From positions 930,001-994,000 of the forward strand of contig JAAXNY010000004.1 of NCBI GenBank assembly GCA_013420905.1: a stretch of 64,000 nucleotides of DNA, read 5' to 3'. Source of the DNA: Collybia mongolica (lineage: Eukaryota > Basidiomycota > Agaricomycetes > Agaricales > Clitocybaceae). Below the pieces are notes generated by a model. It was not told the DNA's origin, made no database searches, and saw nothing but the letters and a program-made list of their open reading frames with translations. The translations under genes and the position numbers were made by a program. This document shows positions 10,280-22,021 of the stretch, in pieces (position 1 is the first letter of the stretch; each line of letters begins with the position of its first letter).

Positions 10280-13252
10280 ATGTCCGATGCACCAACATTA
10301 AGCGTGACTCTGCTAGGAGCTGGTCAAGAAGTTGGGCGGTCATGTTGTGTCCTGCAATATCGAGGAAGAACCATCGTCTGCGATGCAGGAGTACATCCTG
10401 CATATAGCGGGATTGCATCACTGCCATTCATCGATGAACTAGATTGGAGTACTGTGGACGCAATTCTTGTCACTCAGTGCGTCTTGTTTACTATTCTTGC
10501 TCTGAAACACACTTTACATAATTTCGTTGCCAGTTTCCACTTGGATCACGCTGCTGCGCTGACATACATCACCGAGAAAGTGTGTGTTCAAGTCTACTTA
10601 TAGGAATGTGCGCTCACGTTCACGCTTTACAGACCAATTTTAAAGACGGGAAGGGTAAAGTATACATGACCCATCCAACAAAAGCTGTCCATAAATTCAT
10701 GATGCAAGACTTTGTTCGGATGAGGTTAGTTTCATCGCTAACTGTCTCTTTTCCAACGCTGATCTTCTTCATCAGTTCATCGTCATCGGATGCTCTATTT
10801 TCACCATTGGACCTGACTATGTCGTTGGCATCAATCATCCCTGTTTCTGCACATCAACTCATAACGATATGTCCTGGCGTCTCTTTCACACCGTATCACG
10901 CTGGCCACGTCCTCGGAGCATGTATGTTTCTCATTGATATTGCTGGACTTAGGATTCTGTATACTGGGGACTACTCGCGTGAAGAGGACCGACATCTCGT
11001 CAAAGCGGAGCTACCACCTATACGGCCGGATGTCCTCATAGTGGAGAGCACGTATGGTGTTCAAAGCTTGGAGGGCCGAGAGGAAAAGGAACAACGATTC
11101 ACCAATTTGGTTCATTCAATCGTTCGCCGGGGAGGACACGTTCTTCTCCCTGCATTCGCTTTGGGTCGCGCTCAAGAACTTTTGCTCGTACTGGATGAAT
11201 ACTGGAAGAAGCACCCAGACCTCCACAATGTCCCCATTTATTATGCGTCTTCACTGGCTCGTAAATGTATGGCGGTATATCAGACATACATCCATACAAT
11301 GAACTCCAATATTCGTTCAAGATTTGCTAAACGGGACAATCCATTCGTCTTCAAGTAAGCCCCAAATGAACACTGATACTATAAGCACTCTTTTTATTCG
11401 CAACACAGACATATCTCGCATGTACCGCAGACACGAGGATGGGAGAAGAAAATAGCCGAAGGCCCACCATGTGTAGTCCTCGCCAGTCCCGGTTTCATGA
11501 CAAACGGACCCAGTCGCGAGTTGTTCGAGCTCTGGGCCCCCGACTCTCGAAATGGCCTGATCATCACCGGGTATTCTATTGAAGGAACATTGGCCAGGGT
11601 GAGTGATAAGTGGCTGAGAGGTTTATCTACGGCGATCCTTGTCCCATGTAAATATCATGTAACAATGGACACTTCTTTTCATTCACTGTGGGACCTTGTC
11701 AGAGTTTTATGCTGTTGCTTCGATCATGTTTTCTCCATTCCCAGTCACGAACTCCCCAGCTTATTGCCCCTCCTGTTTAGGACATCATGACAGAACCTGA
11801 AGATTTCGTCTCTATGAAAGGAGTTACCATTCCACGCAAGATCTCCGTCGAGTATATTTCCTTCAGCGCCCACGTTGACTATTCCCAAAATTCGGAGTTC
11901 ATTGAACTCGTTAAGGCTCAGCATGTTGTACGCTCAGTCTCTATTCCCTGTTCTTCTTTCGTAGCTCAAAGTTTTTTTCACAGGTTCTGGTGCATGGAGA
12001 GCAAACTGCAATGGGGCGCCTTCGGGCTGCCATGACATCTAGATACAAAGAGAGAGACGAAGATGTCAAGATTCACACGCCTCGCAACTTGGAAACCCTA
12101 AACCTTTCGTTCCGTGGGGAGAGGGTAGCCAAAGTAGGTCCACTACGAATATACATGTAGATGATTGACATTGACGTTTCTGTTGCTTAGGCTATCGGAA
12201 CTCTGGCCGATAAGCCGCCTCAATCTAACGACATCCTGTCAGGCCTACTCGTCGCCAAAGATTATTCCTATACGCTACTCGACCCTCGCGATCTGAGGGA
12301 CTTCACGGGATTATCAACCTGTACAGTCACGCAACGACAAAAAATAGTCCTCGGCGTTCGTTGGGAGCTGGTTCGTTGGCATCTAGAGGGTATGTTTGGC
12401 AGCGTTGAAGAAGGACTAGATCAGGAAGGGGTGCCAGCCATGAGGGTGCGTATATACAACATTTCTCCGAGATGACCGTACCTCAACTTAACGATGATGT
12501 CAGGTGATGGGTGCTGTTGACGTTAAACAGACCCATGACCATGAACTAACATTAGAGTGGGACTCAAGTGCCAGTAATGATATGATCGCGGACTCGACTC
12601 TGGCGCTTATCACGGGCATCGACAAAAGTCCTGCCTCGGTCAAATGTACGACTTCTTTAAATCACCCCTTACTGCAAATCTAAAACAGGCTGTCTGTAGT
12701 AACGACACAGCCGCACTCCCACTCCGACAAGCATACTCATCCTCATGCTGATTCTGAAAACGAAACATCATCAGTGATGAGAATACAAAGGCTTGCTATG
12801 TTTCTCGAGGCTCACTTCGGCGAGGTAGAGCTTCATATGCCAGATGTGTCTGATGAAGAACCAGAACAAGGAGAAGATGACCACGAACCGTCATTGATCG
12901 TGAGACTTGATGAAGCAGATGCGCAAATAAATCTTCTTTCGCTGGTAAACGCATTTTATCTATTTATAGAAGGGTACCGACCTGACAAGTTTTTGTGCAG
13001 ACCGTCTCAAGTTCGAACGAGGCGCTCAGAAAACGTGTTGAAGCTGTGCTTGACATGGCTGTGACAACCGTCAGCTCGCTGACGGAATCGTTTTCTTCGG
13101 GAGTACCCGTTCCTAGTGAAGACATGGGTGTTAGTAAGGACAAAGCCAATGCGGCAGACATCCTGCATGCCGGTATCGACGGGTCGGAGAAACTGGGTAA
13201 AGATCCAAATTCTGCAAAGGCAGGGGCAAGCAACCAGAGTGATGTTTTTTGA
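10280..13252 (+). CDS. ysh1: Pre-mRNA 3'-end endonuclease CPSF73/Ysh1
   Basis: This is the metallo-beta-lactamase/beta-CASP nuclease that cleaves pre-mRNA before polyadenylation as part of the nuclear cleavage and polyadenylation factor. Spliced exons give [12 protein letters not shown] near the N terminus and the zinc motif HFHLDH, whose first His codon is split by an intron (CA|T). Further family blocks follow in order: [21 protein letters not shown] and [10 protein letters not shown]. The beta-CASP motifs are then seen as [26 protein letters not shown] and [12 protein letters not shown]. All expected zinc ligands (HxHxDH, the later His, the Asp of GDYS and the C-terminal His) are visible. 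A C-terminal domain of the Ysh1 type follows, ending ...SNQSDVF. The protein is roughly 750 residues, as expected for the family. The start is supported by the conserved beginning within 12 residues of it. It appears intact. Confidence 0.95.
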
Positions 13253-13665
13253 CATTGACGGGTTAGAGGTTCACGATTAAGACTATATTTCATTGTACAA
13301 CTGGCCCTGCCTGGTATCTCTCCATACGGGATATATTGTATTGTATGTGTGCTTAAATTAATGAATGTTCCCCAGTAGCGACCTTGCGAACTTCTATACT
13401 ATAATTCTTATACTGACCGGCAGTATATCTGCACGGGAGTGTGTGTAGTGTGGCGTTACTAGGAAAGTGCTCGGTTCGGCATGTGTAAATGGTTGCGGAA
13501 CCATCATGGAGATGGCTTAGTCGAGCGGCGTCGTGGAGTAACGACCTGACTATGTAGGGCTGACGTCGGCGCCGGCTGAACGGCTCCGGGCGGGTGTTAT
13601 TGCGGTTCTACGTTTCATCGAGCTTGAAGCCCCAGGCTGTTCAACATGTTAACAACGATGTTGGC
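13253..13665. other. Intergenic, no gene seen
   Basis: This is the 3' region between the convergent ysh1 gene and the four-TM gene. I see no ORF or RNA gene I could support. Confidence 0.4.
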
Positions 13666-14178
13666 TCAGATCAGGCGCTCAACAAACCTTGAGTTTGACG
13701 GAACACCGAACCCCGGCCTCCACTTCCATTTTTCCGCATACAATATACGTCTTCGTTCCTCGTGCGTCCGCACAGAAATGAACCCCATGATGAGGATTTC
13801 AAAGAAGGAACATAAGCACGGGACGACCATAGTCCAGATCCCCCGGGATGCAGATGACTCTGTTAATTTGTCCATCTGTCGAAGGACAGTGTAAGTGACG
13901 GCAACACCGAAAGCCCCGCCCCAAGTCACGGTGAGTGCGTATGCCATTGCCAAGTTGACACGAGAGAAGAGGCGGGCGGAGCCCGAGGGCTCGCCGCTCG
14001 ATATAAAGAAGGTAACGGCGTGATAGGCCGCGGTGGTGATGAATACTGCGGGAATAATCCAAAGGACGGGGGACACACTGATAACGAATGTCGTAAAGAT
14101 TAAGGCCAAGGTGGACACGCAGAGAGACACGCAGATGAGGGAGAACAGTGGGGGCGGAATTGGTTCCATGAAATGCAC
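13666..14178 (-). CDS. Four-TM membrane protein, single exon
   Basis: This is an uninterrupted ORF of 170 residues. It has four hydrophobic stretches: about residues 8-32, 34-58, 73-97 and 110-132. These are followed by a basic cytosolic tail (RTHEERRRILYAEKWKWRPG). A second Met at residue 5 (MEPIPPPLF) is an equally good start. The hydrophobic pattern and basic tail look like a real small integral membrane protein of the kind common in basidiomycetes. I do not recognise a named family and see no catalytic motif. It is convergent with ysh1 across about 410 bp. Confidence 0.6.
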   Translation of the reverse strand: MHFMEPIPPPLFSLICVSLCVSTLALIFTTFVISVSPVLWIIPAVFITTAAYHAVTFFISSGEPSGSARLFSRVNLAMAYALTVTWGGAFGVAVTYTVLRQMDKLTESSASRGIWTMVVPCLCSFFEILIMGFISVRTHEERRRILYAEKWKWRPGFGVPSNSRFVERLI

Positions 14179-15165
14179 TCTTAGAGAACGGTCAATAGGA
14201 GGCGGTATTCATAAGAAACGGTCACAAGATGTCGAGTTGTTTATATCAAACGCAGCTAAATGCGTTATAATGGCCCGTGAGCGCTTTCTTCCATACCAGG
14301 AAGCCACATCACGCCAAAGCATGATCTAACAGATGTGATCTTCATCAGCGTCGTTATATCATCGCCTCCAACTTGGAAGAAGATTTGTCTGGTGCAGAGC
14401 ATCATATCTCTGTTTGGATCTGTTCTGATGCTTTATGATGCACTGGTCACTTCTTCAATTTTCTGGGGAAGCAGTCTGGTACGTTGGATGGAAGCCCGGA
14501 TTTTTACGAAAACCTCAGGACTTGGAGTCGCTTTAGTGCGTTTGGCTTCATTCCTAGGTCACGCGGGGTTGGGCGACGTGATTTTCGTTCATCATTTGTC
14601 GGTTCCTGTTGACCACACATGGGTGAGATTTTACATAACTGAAATACGTTGTAACGTTCTTACATAGTCGACGTCTGTTAGACTCTTCACTTGACACAGC
14701 ACTACACAACGACTCTACTTTAAGTCACTGCTGATGCGAAATGTTGTTTGGATACAACTAGCAATTAGAACCAGTTTCGGGTATGTAATTAGGCTGAGTG
14801 ATATAGATCAGTGAATATGACAGGAATAACGTACTTCATCTACTAACTCGAGCAAGGGGAACCCGGATTGCTCAGACTGGCACCAGTGGTCTGAATGGTT
14901 AAAATAGACAAAGAAGAAACCCACAACATATAATTAGTGCCCCATACTTGTAGGCGATTCGTTGACATTCCTCCACCGGTTCCACCACTATCCACGCTGT
15001 TGAAGTTGTTCAGAGGTATATTACTGCTTTCAAGGAATTCAAGCAAGAGATGTGACGTTCACGAACACGTGATCTCATGATCGTGTTGTGACAAGCGTGT
15101 CCAGTCATGTTTGCGTTTCGCCTGTCATCTTCAAATTTTGTCCACTATCCGCTGACGATTCCTTA
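14179..15165. other. Intergenic, mostly uninterpreted
   Basis: No gene is supported. A minus-strand ORF at 14,843-15,046 has a Gly/Ser/Asn-rich coding-like sequence (SVDSGGTGGGMSTNRLQVWG) and a possible intron. It could be an exon of a small gene, but nothing joins to it. The last 100 bases should hold the promoter of the Ctf4 gene. Confidence 0.35.
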
Positions 15166-18100
15166 ATGTCTAAGCTCATCACAAGCTCGTCTCACGGGCC
15201 TGGGAATACCTGTTTGACGTTCTCCAAGGACGGCTCGTACGTGCGTTTTTCCCTGTGTCGCGCCAGTCACAAACAGTATCTAGGCGCGCATACACGGGAG
15301 GGCAAGACTGTATCGTCCGTATCTGGAAGATTAACGAGGGCGCTGAACAGGAGCCCGAGACTGCAACAGAGGCGGAGCAAGCTGTCACGACAGTTGCCGC
15401 CACGGTGCGTTGGACCATAAGCTAAGCTTTCGCGTGGGACGCTTAGAAACAATATTCAGGGTGACTGTTGGTTATCAGGAAGTGAGGATGCAGAGGTTAG
15501 ACGCTATGCGAAAGACAGAAGCGAGCTTCTTGGCCTGGTGACAAGTGCTGTTGGGGTGGGGGTGAGATGTATCGCTATTGATCCACAGGGAAAACGGGTG
15601 GCTGTTGCATCAGAGTGAGCCAAGCCGCATGTTTTAGGAAATCTCTGGCTTATTGATCTTACAGTGAACTGATGGTCAAGGTTGTGGACCTGGAGGATAT
15701 GATTGGTGTATTACAATTGAGGGGACATACAGCGGGTGTTAGGAGAGCAACATGGCATCCGTCCTCCCCTCTCTTGGTGTGTGCCCGAATATTCTATATG
15801 CTTCATGAAATAACTTTTCATGCCAGACGACTTCTGGGGCAGACGGCAAGATTATCGCTTGGGATGTTTCTACGGGGGAGCCCACAATTGAAACCACCCT
15901 AGAGGGTATAATACCTGCGGTATCAGATTCGGAGTAGGTTCTTCGAACGATGATGGAATGGATGTTCATTAAGATATTTTTCAGATCTCCTGAATATGGC
16001 CACGATTGTTCCGTCGTCTGGCACCCTTCTGGTCTGCATTTTTATGTAGCCACAAGGGCTCATGGTGCGCATCAAATGGTCTTGCCTGTTTTGATGGACT
16101 TACATATTTATTTTTACAAGAAATTGTTACCATATCCCGAGCGAATTGGTCGCGGACGGAAACCTTTTCTGATAGGGATGTTTCTGGTGCTATCACCGCG
16201 CTTGCTCTCTCCCCAAATGGCACATACTTGGCTTCGGCATCCCGATCGAAGGTCCATGTCTGGGCTACCAAGACTCGTCGAGTGGTTGCCAGGTATGTTG
16301 AACGAACGACATCGAACTCATAATATCTTACATTTTCATTCTAAATGCAGTCATGTTGGCACCCCAGGTTCTACTATCACGCAACTTGCTTTTTCCCCAA
16401 AAGATAACTTGATTGCATGGACCGACACAAACGGGGTCTTCAGCCGCTGGCAGAATGCCATATCAGATAGTTTTCCCGATCCCGTCAAGCCGGTTGCTTC
16501 AATGGCTGCTTCAGCGACGGGCCCTACAAAGACTGGGCCGAGTTTATTTGGTGACGACCCCACGGAGGCGATCACTGATCTGGGCGATAACTTAGACGAG
16601 GTCGACCTGAATATCGCGCTTCCAGAGGTGGACGATGACTGGATCATTGATGATGTTGGTGGTGGATTACAAGACGAGCCCGAAATAGCCAAGAGTAGGG
16701 ATGGATTTGTAAAGGAGATGGGTACAGCATTTTCCCTGAACCGTGGTCACAGCTAACACCGCGTGTAGTAAGCATTACCAAAGCCCAGCCGCCATTCCAA
16801 CCTGCATCAACCCCTCTGGAAAATAGAAAGAGATATCTTGGTAAAGAGTACCTGTCTCTCTAAGGGGTGATCACTGACCCGCTAAGAATATAGCATACAA
16901 TATGCTCGGAGTCATTGAAGTCACTGACCAAGATACGCATCACATTGTCAATGTTGATTTTTTTGACCGCTCAGCACGGAAAGGGTACCACTTCACAGAT
17001 CGGTTCAAGTACGAGCTGGGATATCTAGGTACTGACCGTATAATTTGTATCTGTTCAATTAGCCTAATCTATTTTCGTGTAGGGGAGCGTGGTGCCGTTT
17101 TTGCCTGTCAATCAGAGGGGGAACATCCTGCACATGTCCTTTATAAACCCTATGGAACGTGGACCACACAGGCAGAATGGACATATGCTTTGAATGGGCA
17201 AGGTATCAGAATCCTTGGTGTCGCTGCTGGTGGTGTTCCGCCATCTAAAAGTCTACGGAATAATACCGATGGCGACCTCCAAGGCTTTGGGAGTGTGGTG
17301 GTCGCTACGAGCGAGGGTGATCTAACCTTCCTCAGTGGTTCGGGCCGAGAGCGACGCATTATGGGTATTGGGGCAGATTTTGTGTCCATGGTGGCTGGTC
17401 CTGAATGGGTCTTCGTTGTACATCGGGCAGGATCAACTACGATCGATGGTGCGCCTTTTTTACGAGCATCGTTTCCAGTCCACAGCTTCAAGATTCATTC
17501 CAGGCTCCCAGAATCTATCCTATATGATGATTAATTTCGAAGATTTCAGTGTACGGCAACGAGATGTTTTGCCTGTCCCTAAAGGTCATACCCTGAAATG
17601 GATAGGGCTGACGGATCAAGGTGTATGTTTCAGCAAACTTGTTACGATGGCGTTGCCCTTATCGTCTCTATCAGGCACCAGCCATGTATGACAGCACAGG
17701 TCGGGTTCATGTCCTCACCAAATTCCGAGTCCCCCACCACGCATCTTGGGCACGTGTTATGGACACGAACCTCCTAGAGAGGCGGGTCGGAAAGGACGAA
17801 TCATATTGGGCTGTCGGGATCACGGAAAGTACATTTATGTGTCTTATCCTGAAGGTGTTTCATAGTTGTATCTAGTTCCGTTGCTATAGTTAACGTCCTT
17901 TCTCTGCAGGGAAAACAAGAACACCCTGGCTTTCCACGGCCTCTCATACAGGAGCTCCCCATACGCCTCCCTTTTCGTGGTAAAGATGCGAGGGAAGAAC
18001 AGTGAGTACTTATTTTGACGAATTCACCATCACTAGTGCAGTATTCATTATATTTCCAGAATTGAGCGTGAATTATTACTGGTGCAAACCGCCCTCGACG

Positions 18101-19325
18101 CACTTAATGATGAACTGACGACTGACGACATCCTGATGCGCGAACGAGGCATGGACAAGGAATTCATCATTCTGATCCAAGCCGCATGTAAAACGGACAA
18201 CATCCCACGAGCAATTGAGCTTGTCAAGCTTCTCCACCAACTCACCTCCTTCGATGCCGCCATGAAGATTGCAGACTTCTACCACCTCATCGGCTTCCGA
18301 GAAAAAGTCGAGATCCTGAAAACAGATCGGGAGAATCAGGAGGATCGGTTGGTTCTTGCCCGGAACAAGCGCAAGAGATGGCTTAAGCCCGACCCGCCCA
18401 TACGAGAGGTCCAGAGTTTCAATAATTCCTCACCCGCGCGCCTGGATCTTCTTGGTGATGTCCGACCGCCTCCCATCATCGAGAGACCAGGAATGACGCG
18501 CGTCACGGTGCCCATTATTGAACAGACGCGTTTCAGTTCCAAGGCACCCCCTCTAATTCTGCCATCCCAACGCGAGGAAACTCCCTTTACGGAACCCCCA
18601 ACGCCGAGCGAAGGCAAGAGAAAGCGTGTCGATACTGATGACTTTGAAGATCCAAGTTCCAGTTATCCAATGGCTCCGCCACCGCCGAAGCAAAGTTATT
18701 ATATATTCGTGCTTCATCTATTCATTTCCAATAACTTGAACTCTGTTTGCAGAAATCAATCCGTTTGCACGGAAACCTGGGCATGATACTTCGCGGAATC
18801 CATTTGCCCGTAAAGTTGAGCTTAACAAGACCGTCCAAAAAAGTGATAGCTTTTTTGACAAAGTCGATGCTGTTAAGGGTGGGGAAACGCTAAAATATAA
18901 AGGTGTGCCATTCCAATACGCATAGCACAGCACCGAATTTGAGATTATTTCAGGTCCATTTGCCAAATCTCTGAAAGATAAGAAGGATGCTCCCCGGCAG
19001 CCGACCCTTAACGGACAGATGTCACTTGACAAAATGTTGTCGGGGAAAGGGAGTGACAAAGACAAGAAAACCCGTTCTACAAAAAAAGCGACGGGAGACT
19101 CTCTGCCCCAGGAGAACGGCACACAAGACTCTCAGATAACCGATGTTGATATGTCGGACGTTGTGACGCGTGCTGAAACTCAGGATAGTGAAATTAGCGT
19201 AGGTGGTGATTGGGAAGAGACCCAGCTTGTAGAGACCCAAGATATCCTGGAGGTTTGTTTTCCCGTCTTTCTGGCCATTGGGAAGTGGAACTCATCATTT
19301 GTAGGAGACACAGTCAATGGAATAG
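15166..19325 (+). CDS. ctf4: Replisome adaptor Ctf4/Mcl1/AND-1 (WDHD1 family)
   Basis: This protein links the CMG helicase to DNA polymerase alpha and other replisome clients. The start is ATG at 15166. Exon 1 ends at a GT after GGC TC, and exon 2 restores the first WD repeat ([15 protein letters not shown]). Successive WD40 blades follow (for example [19 protein letters not shown] and [16 protein letters not shown]). An acidic linker ([10 protein letters not shown]) comes next. The Mcl1 middle beta-propeller domain is then seen as [20 protein letters not shown], followed by a helical bundle containing [21 protein letters not shown]. The tail is basic and disordered with repeated NPFARK motifs and ends ...EETQSME. 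There are many introns, and the protein is roughly 1,000 residues. No HMG box is seen, as expected for fungi. The convergent neighbour's stop is only 163 bp away. Confidence 0.93.
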
Positions 19326-19488
19326 AGAGTTATTCGTGATATTGATTATTTATGATTAGTTACTTTGTCTATTTTTTTTAGTATAGCTTTCCACTTGCAA
19401 CTCTGTACTTTATAATATCATTTCTCATCAATTTTATCTAGGATCCTTTATCACAAAAGTATCATCAATCGAGAGGTTCTACAACCCA

Positions 19489-21142
19489 TCAGATTAGCAA
19501 GTCCTGAAACCATAAATTTGAAGAGGCAGAAAAAACGAACCTCTGGTACAAATGGCCACTCATTGAATGCTTTGATTATTGCTGCCCAGTCTTGTACGGT
19601 CAATCGACCAACTGGTTTGGTTATATCCACTCGTTCGGACGCAGGGAGATCTGGGTTCGTCAGGATTTTAAGAAGAGATTGGGCACCCGGGGCCAGTGTT
19701 CTATGAAAAGGCACATAGGTAAATAATTACCACACAGGACAAAAAGCATACGCAAGAGCAACTTTCACTGTCGTTGCCTTTTGAACAAATAGTCTCCTCA
19801 GACAGAAATCCCAACTGTCGAGGTCTCCCTTGGAAATGACCTACGAAAAAATTATGACTTCGAAGTAACCAAACGACCTTCACGCCATTTCGTACCTGAT
19901 GCTCAAGGGGGAGGACCTTGATGGCCTGAAATGGATTACCTGTACGTCGTGCATTGTATTTTAGGTTTGGATCAACAACGCCCCGTGTAGGGTGGAAGTG
20001 CTCCTGGTAAGGTTGCAACCTGGAGAAGGGTAACGCTTCTGTACATTCAGCGACTGCCTCAGCAATAACGCTGACTTTACAACGAGTCGTTCTATCGTTA
20101 ATTGTGGCTGATATTCGCTATAGATGGGGCGTTGAGTCAAAAAATATGAAGTACAAGACAGTATGATAAACCTTCCAAACATTTTCATTCAGAATAAAAT
20201 TGAGTGGAGTACGACCGTACTTGAAGAGCCAGTGTTTTCCAGGGATGCTACGGAAAAACTGAGCAACCAGTTGTTCTCCGTTGACGGTTGAGGGTATGTG
20301 GGATATGAACTGGAAGCTTGAGTGAACTGGGTCACGTTTGTAAGTTCCTTGCTTTAGATGTAATTAAAATGGAAACGAACCACCCGCATCCCACGCCAAC
20401 TTCGGCACATCTTCAAGGAGTCCCATCGATTCTATGATATCGTACGAATCCCAATCATAACCACTATGTGGTATAACGATGACTCGTGTATCTAACGCTT
20501 GTAGCGGCTGTAAAAGTTTTAGACAAGTGTGGACGGAAGCATACCATGCCTCACCTGTAGATACTTTAAGTATAGGGGAGTAGTCTCCATGACTATCAGT
20601 TTTCGTATTCTCTCCTTTGGCAAGGCGAGGAGCGCGCGAGTCAATTGACCAGGCCCTTGCACATCATGAGAATACTTAAAGGACGTACAGAAAAAGCACT
20701 CCTTACCTGGAAAAGCTTCTATAACGACCTTGCCGTTAGACCCTTCTGGCACAAATGCGTCCGCCATCACTGCTGCCGTCTGGGGGTTGCGAACCGAAAT
20801 GCGGTGGTTAACGTCCGCCATAAACGGGAAATATTTCCGCCATTCCGACATTGGTGGCAAGTGCCCCTCCGAGATGCCTCCTACAAGATAAGGCGTGGCC
20901 TTCGAGGTGACCTCAACTGGTGTCTGGAACGACTCTGATCTTCCTCTGCGTTTAGGTGGTCCCTGACCTGGCGGGTGGGTCGATGCTGGTCTTCCTCTGC
21001 GTTTGACTGGTTCCTGGAGGACATCTGCAACCAGAGGGTCGATAGGAAACGGAGAGCCAGTCGAGTAACATTGGCAATGGGAGAGAAGAGCACCTCTGGG
21101 ACGTGCGAGGCGCAAGGAAAAGGACGCGATGCGGAACAACAT
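19489..21142 (-). CDS. mtf1: Mitochondrial transcription factor B / rRNA adenine dimethylase family
   Basis: This is a SAM-dependent methyltransferase-fold protein of the mtTFB/Mtf1 group, which assists mitochondrial RNA polymerase at promoters. The N terminus is Arg-rich and amphipathic (MLFRIASFSLRLARPRG), as for a mitochondrial presequence. A linker with two KRRGR patches follows. The conserved core is then read across introns: NPQTAAVMADAFVPEG, VVIEAFPG|PGQLTRALL (SAM motif I, split by an intron), LIVMETTPLYLKYL and PLQALDTRVIVIPHSGYDWD. Further blocks are FISHIPSTVNGEQLVAQFFR and RLTVQDWAAIIKAFNEWPF near the C terminus. The tail is short (PEDLLI) after a last intron. At about 440 residues it fits the family. 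Motif I is PGPGQL rather than the dimethylase-like GxGxGxLT, which favours a transcription factor over an active rRNA dimethylase. Confidence 0.85.
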
Positions 21143-21298
21143 GCAAATGATGTTGCTCAGAAATTAGTCACATATGTGCATAAAGCAAAATATTATTTAA
21201 AATATTTACTTACCCACCCATACGCATTAAATATTTCTAAAGAATAACTTTTATAATGACCGAACAGTGCACTTGGGTGGCGACGGGACGGATACGGT

Positions 21299-21706
21299 GT
21301 GCAGCCCTACTTCCTCAACCTGTGCAGTATCGGCACTCCAACATCTCTTCACCATCAACCCACAACCACTCGGTGCCCCCTTTTCTCTGAAGCTGCTGGC
21401 TCCCCCCTTTCACACTCCACTTTTGTGTCAACTCTCAAACAACGGCTCACATCACTTGGCATCGATGTGTCCAATTTCGCGGGTCACAGCTTCCTCCGCG
21501 GCACCACCTCTGCTGCTGCCACAGTTGGGTATGCAGATCACGAGATCCAACTCCTGAGCTGTTGGCGCAGCGATGCGTATAAATTGTACATTGATGTTCC
21601 ACACGATCACATTCTAGGCCTCTCTACATGTCTCCATTTGGCTGCTCCCCATGCTCAGCCTTTCGTTCCTTTTGCCCTTCCCTTGACTCCTGCCTTGGTG
21701 GCTTGA
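21299..21706 (+). pseudogene. Tyrosine-recombinase C-terminal fragment (DIRS/Crypton type)
   Basis: This open stretch encodes the catalytic end of a tyrosine recombinase of the type carried by basidiomycete DIRS- or Crypton-like elements. It includes LKQRLTSLGIDVSNFAGHSF and ADHEIQLLSCWRSDAYKLYI, with the tyrosine nucleophile in DAYKLYI. The usual HSFRRG reads HSFLRG here, so the second catalytic Arg of HxxR is Leu. The first Arg, the core-binding domain and any partner ORFs are missing upstream. It is therefore a 5'-truncated, probably dead relic. It sits between the mtf1 start and the left end of the inverted duplication. Confidence 0.75.
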
Positions 21707-22021
21707 GTTTGGCCCCCCATTGCAGAGCTGTGCGAAAGAGCTTGGGCGACTAGATAATTATATTCGCTCGCAAACTCACAGATTCATACCTTCAAGACTT
21801 CAGCCCTGCGAATCTCCTCTCCTCTCTCCTCTCTCACCTTGAGAGCCAGGCACAGATTAGCAACTGGTCCTATGTTTCAGTAAACACACCAACAATTACA
21901 GCCAACAGTCATGAAATGTAAATACGTCATCTCTTTTAATTTGCTCCAGAATTCGCTTCTTTCGAAGCCGGGAAGCCCACCTACACCAAAGTACAAGTTA
22001 CATCAACTTGAGACTCCAAAC

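Noticed and set aside
13495..13580. A GC-rich stretch that looked for a moment like a tRNA (GATGGCTTAGTCGAGCGGC)
   Set aside because: I could not fold an acceptor stem, and no T-loop GGTTCRA box stands at the right distance.
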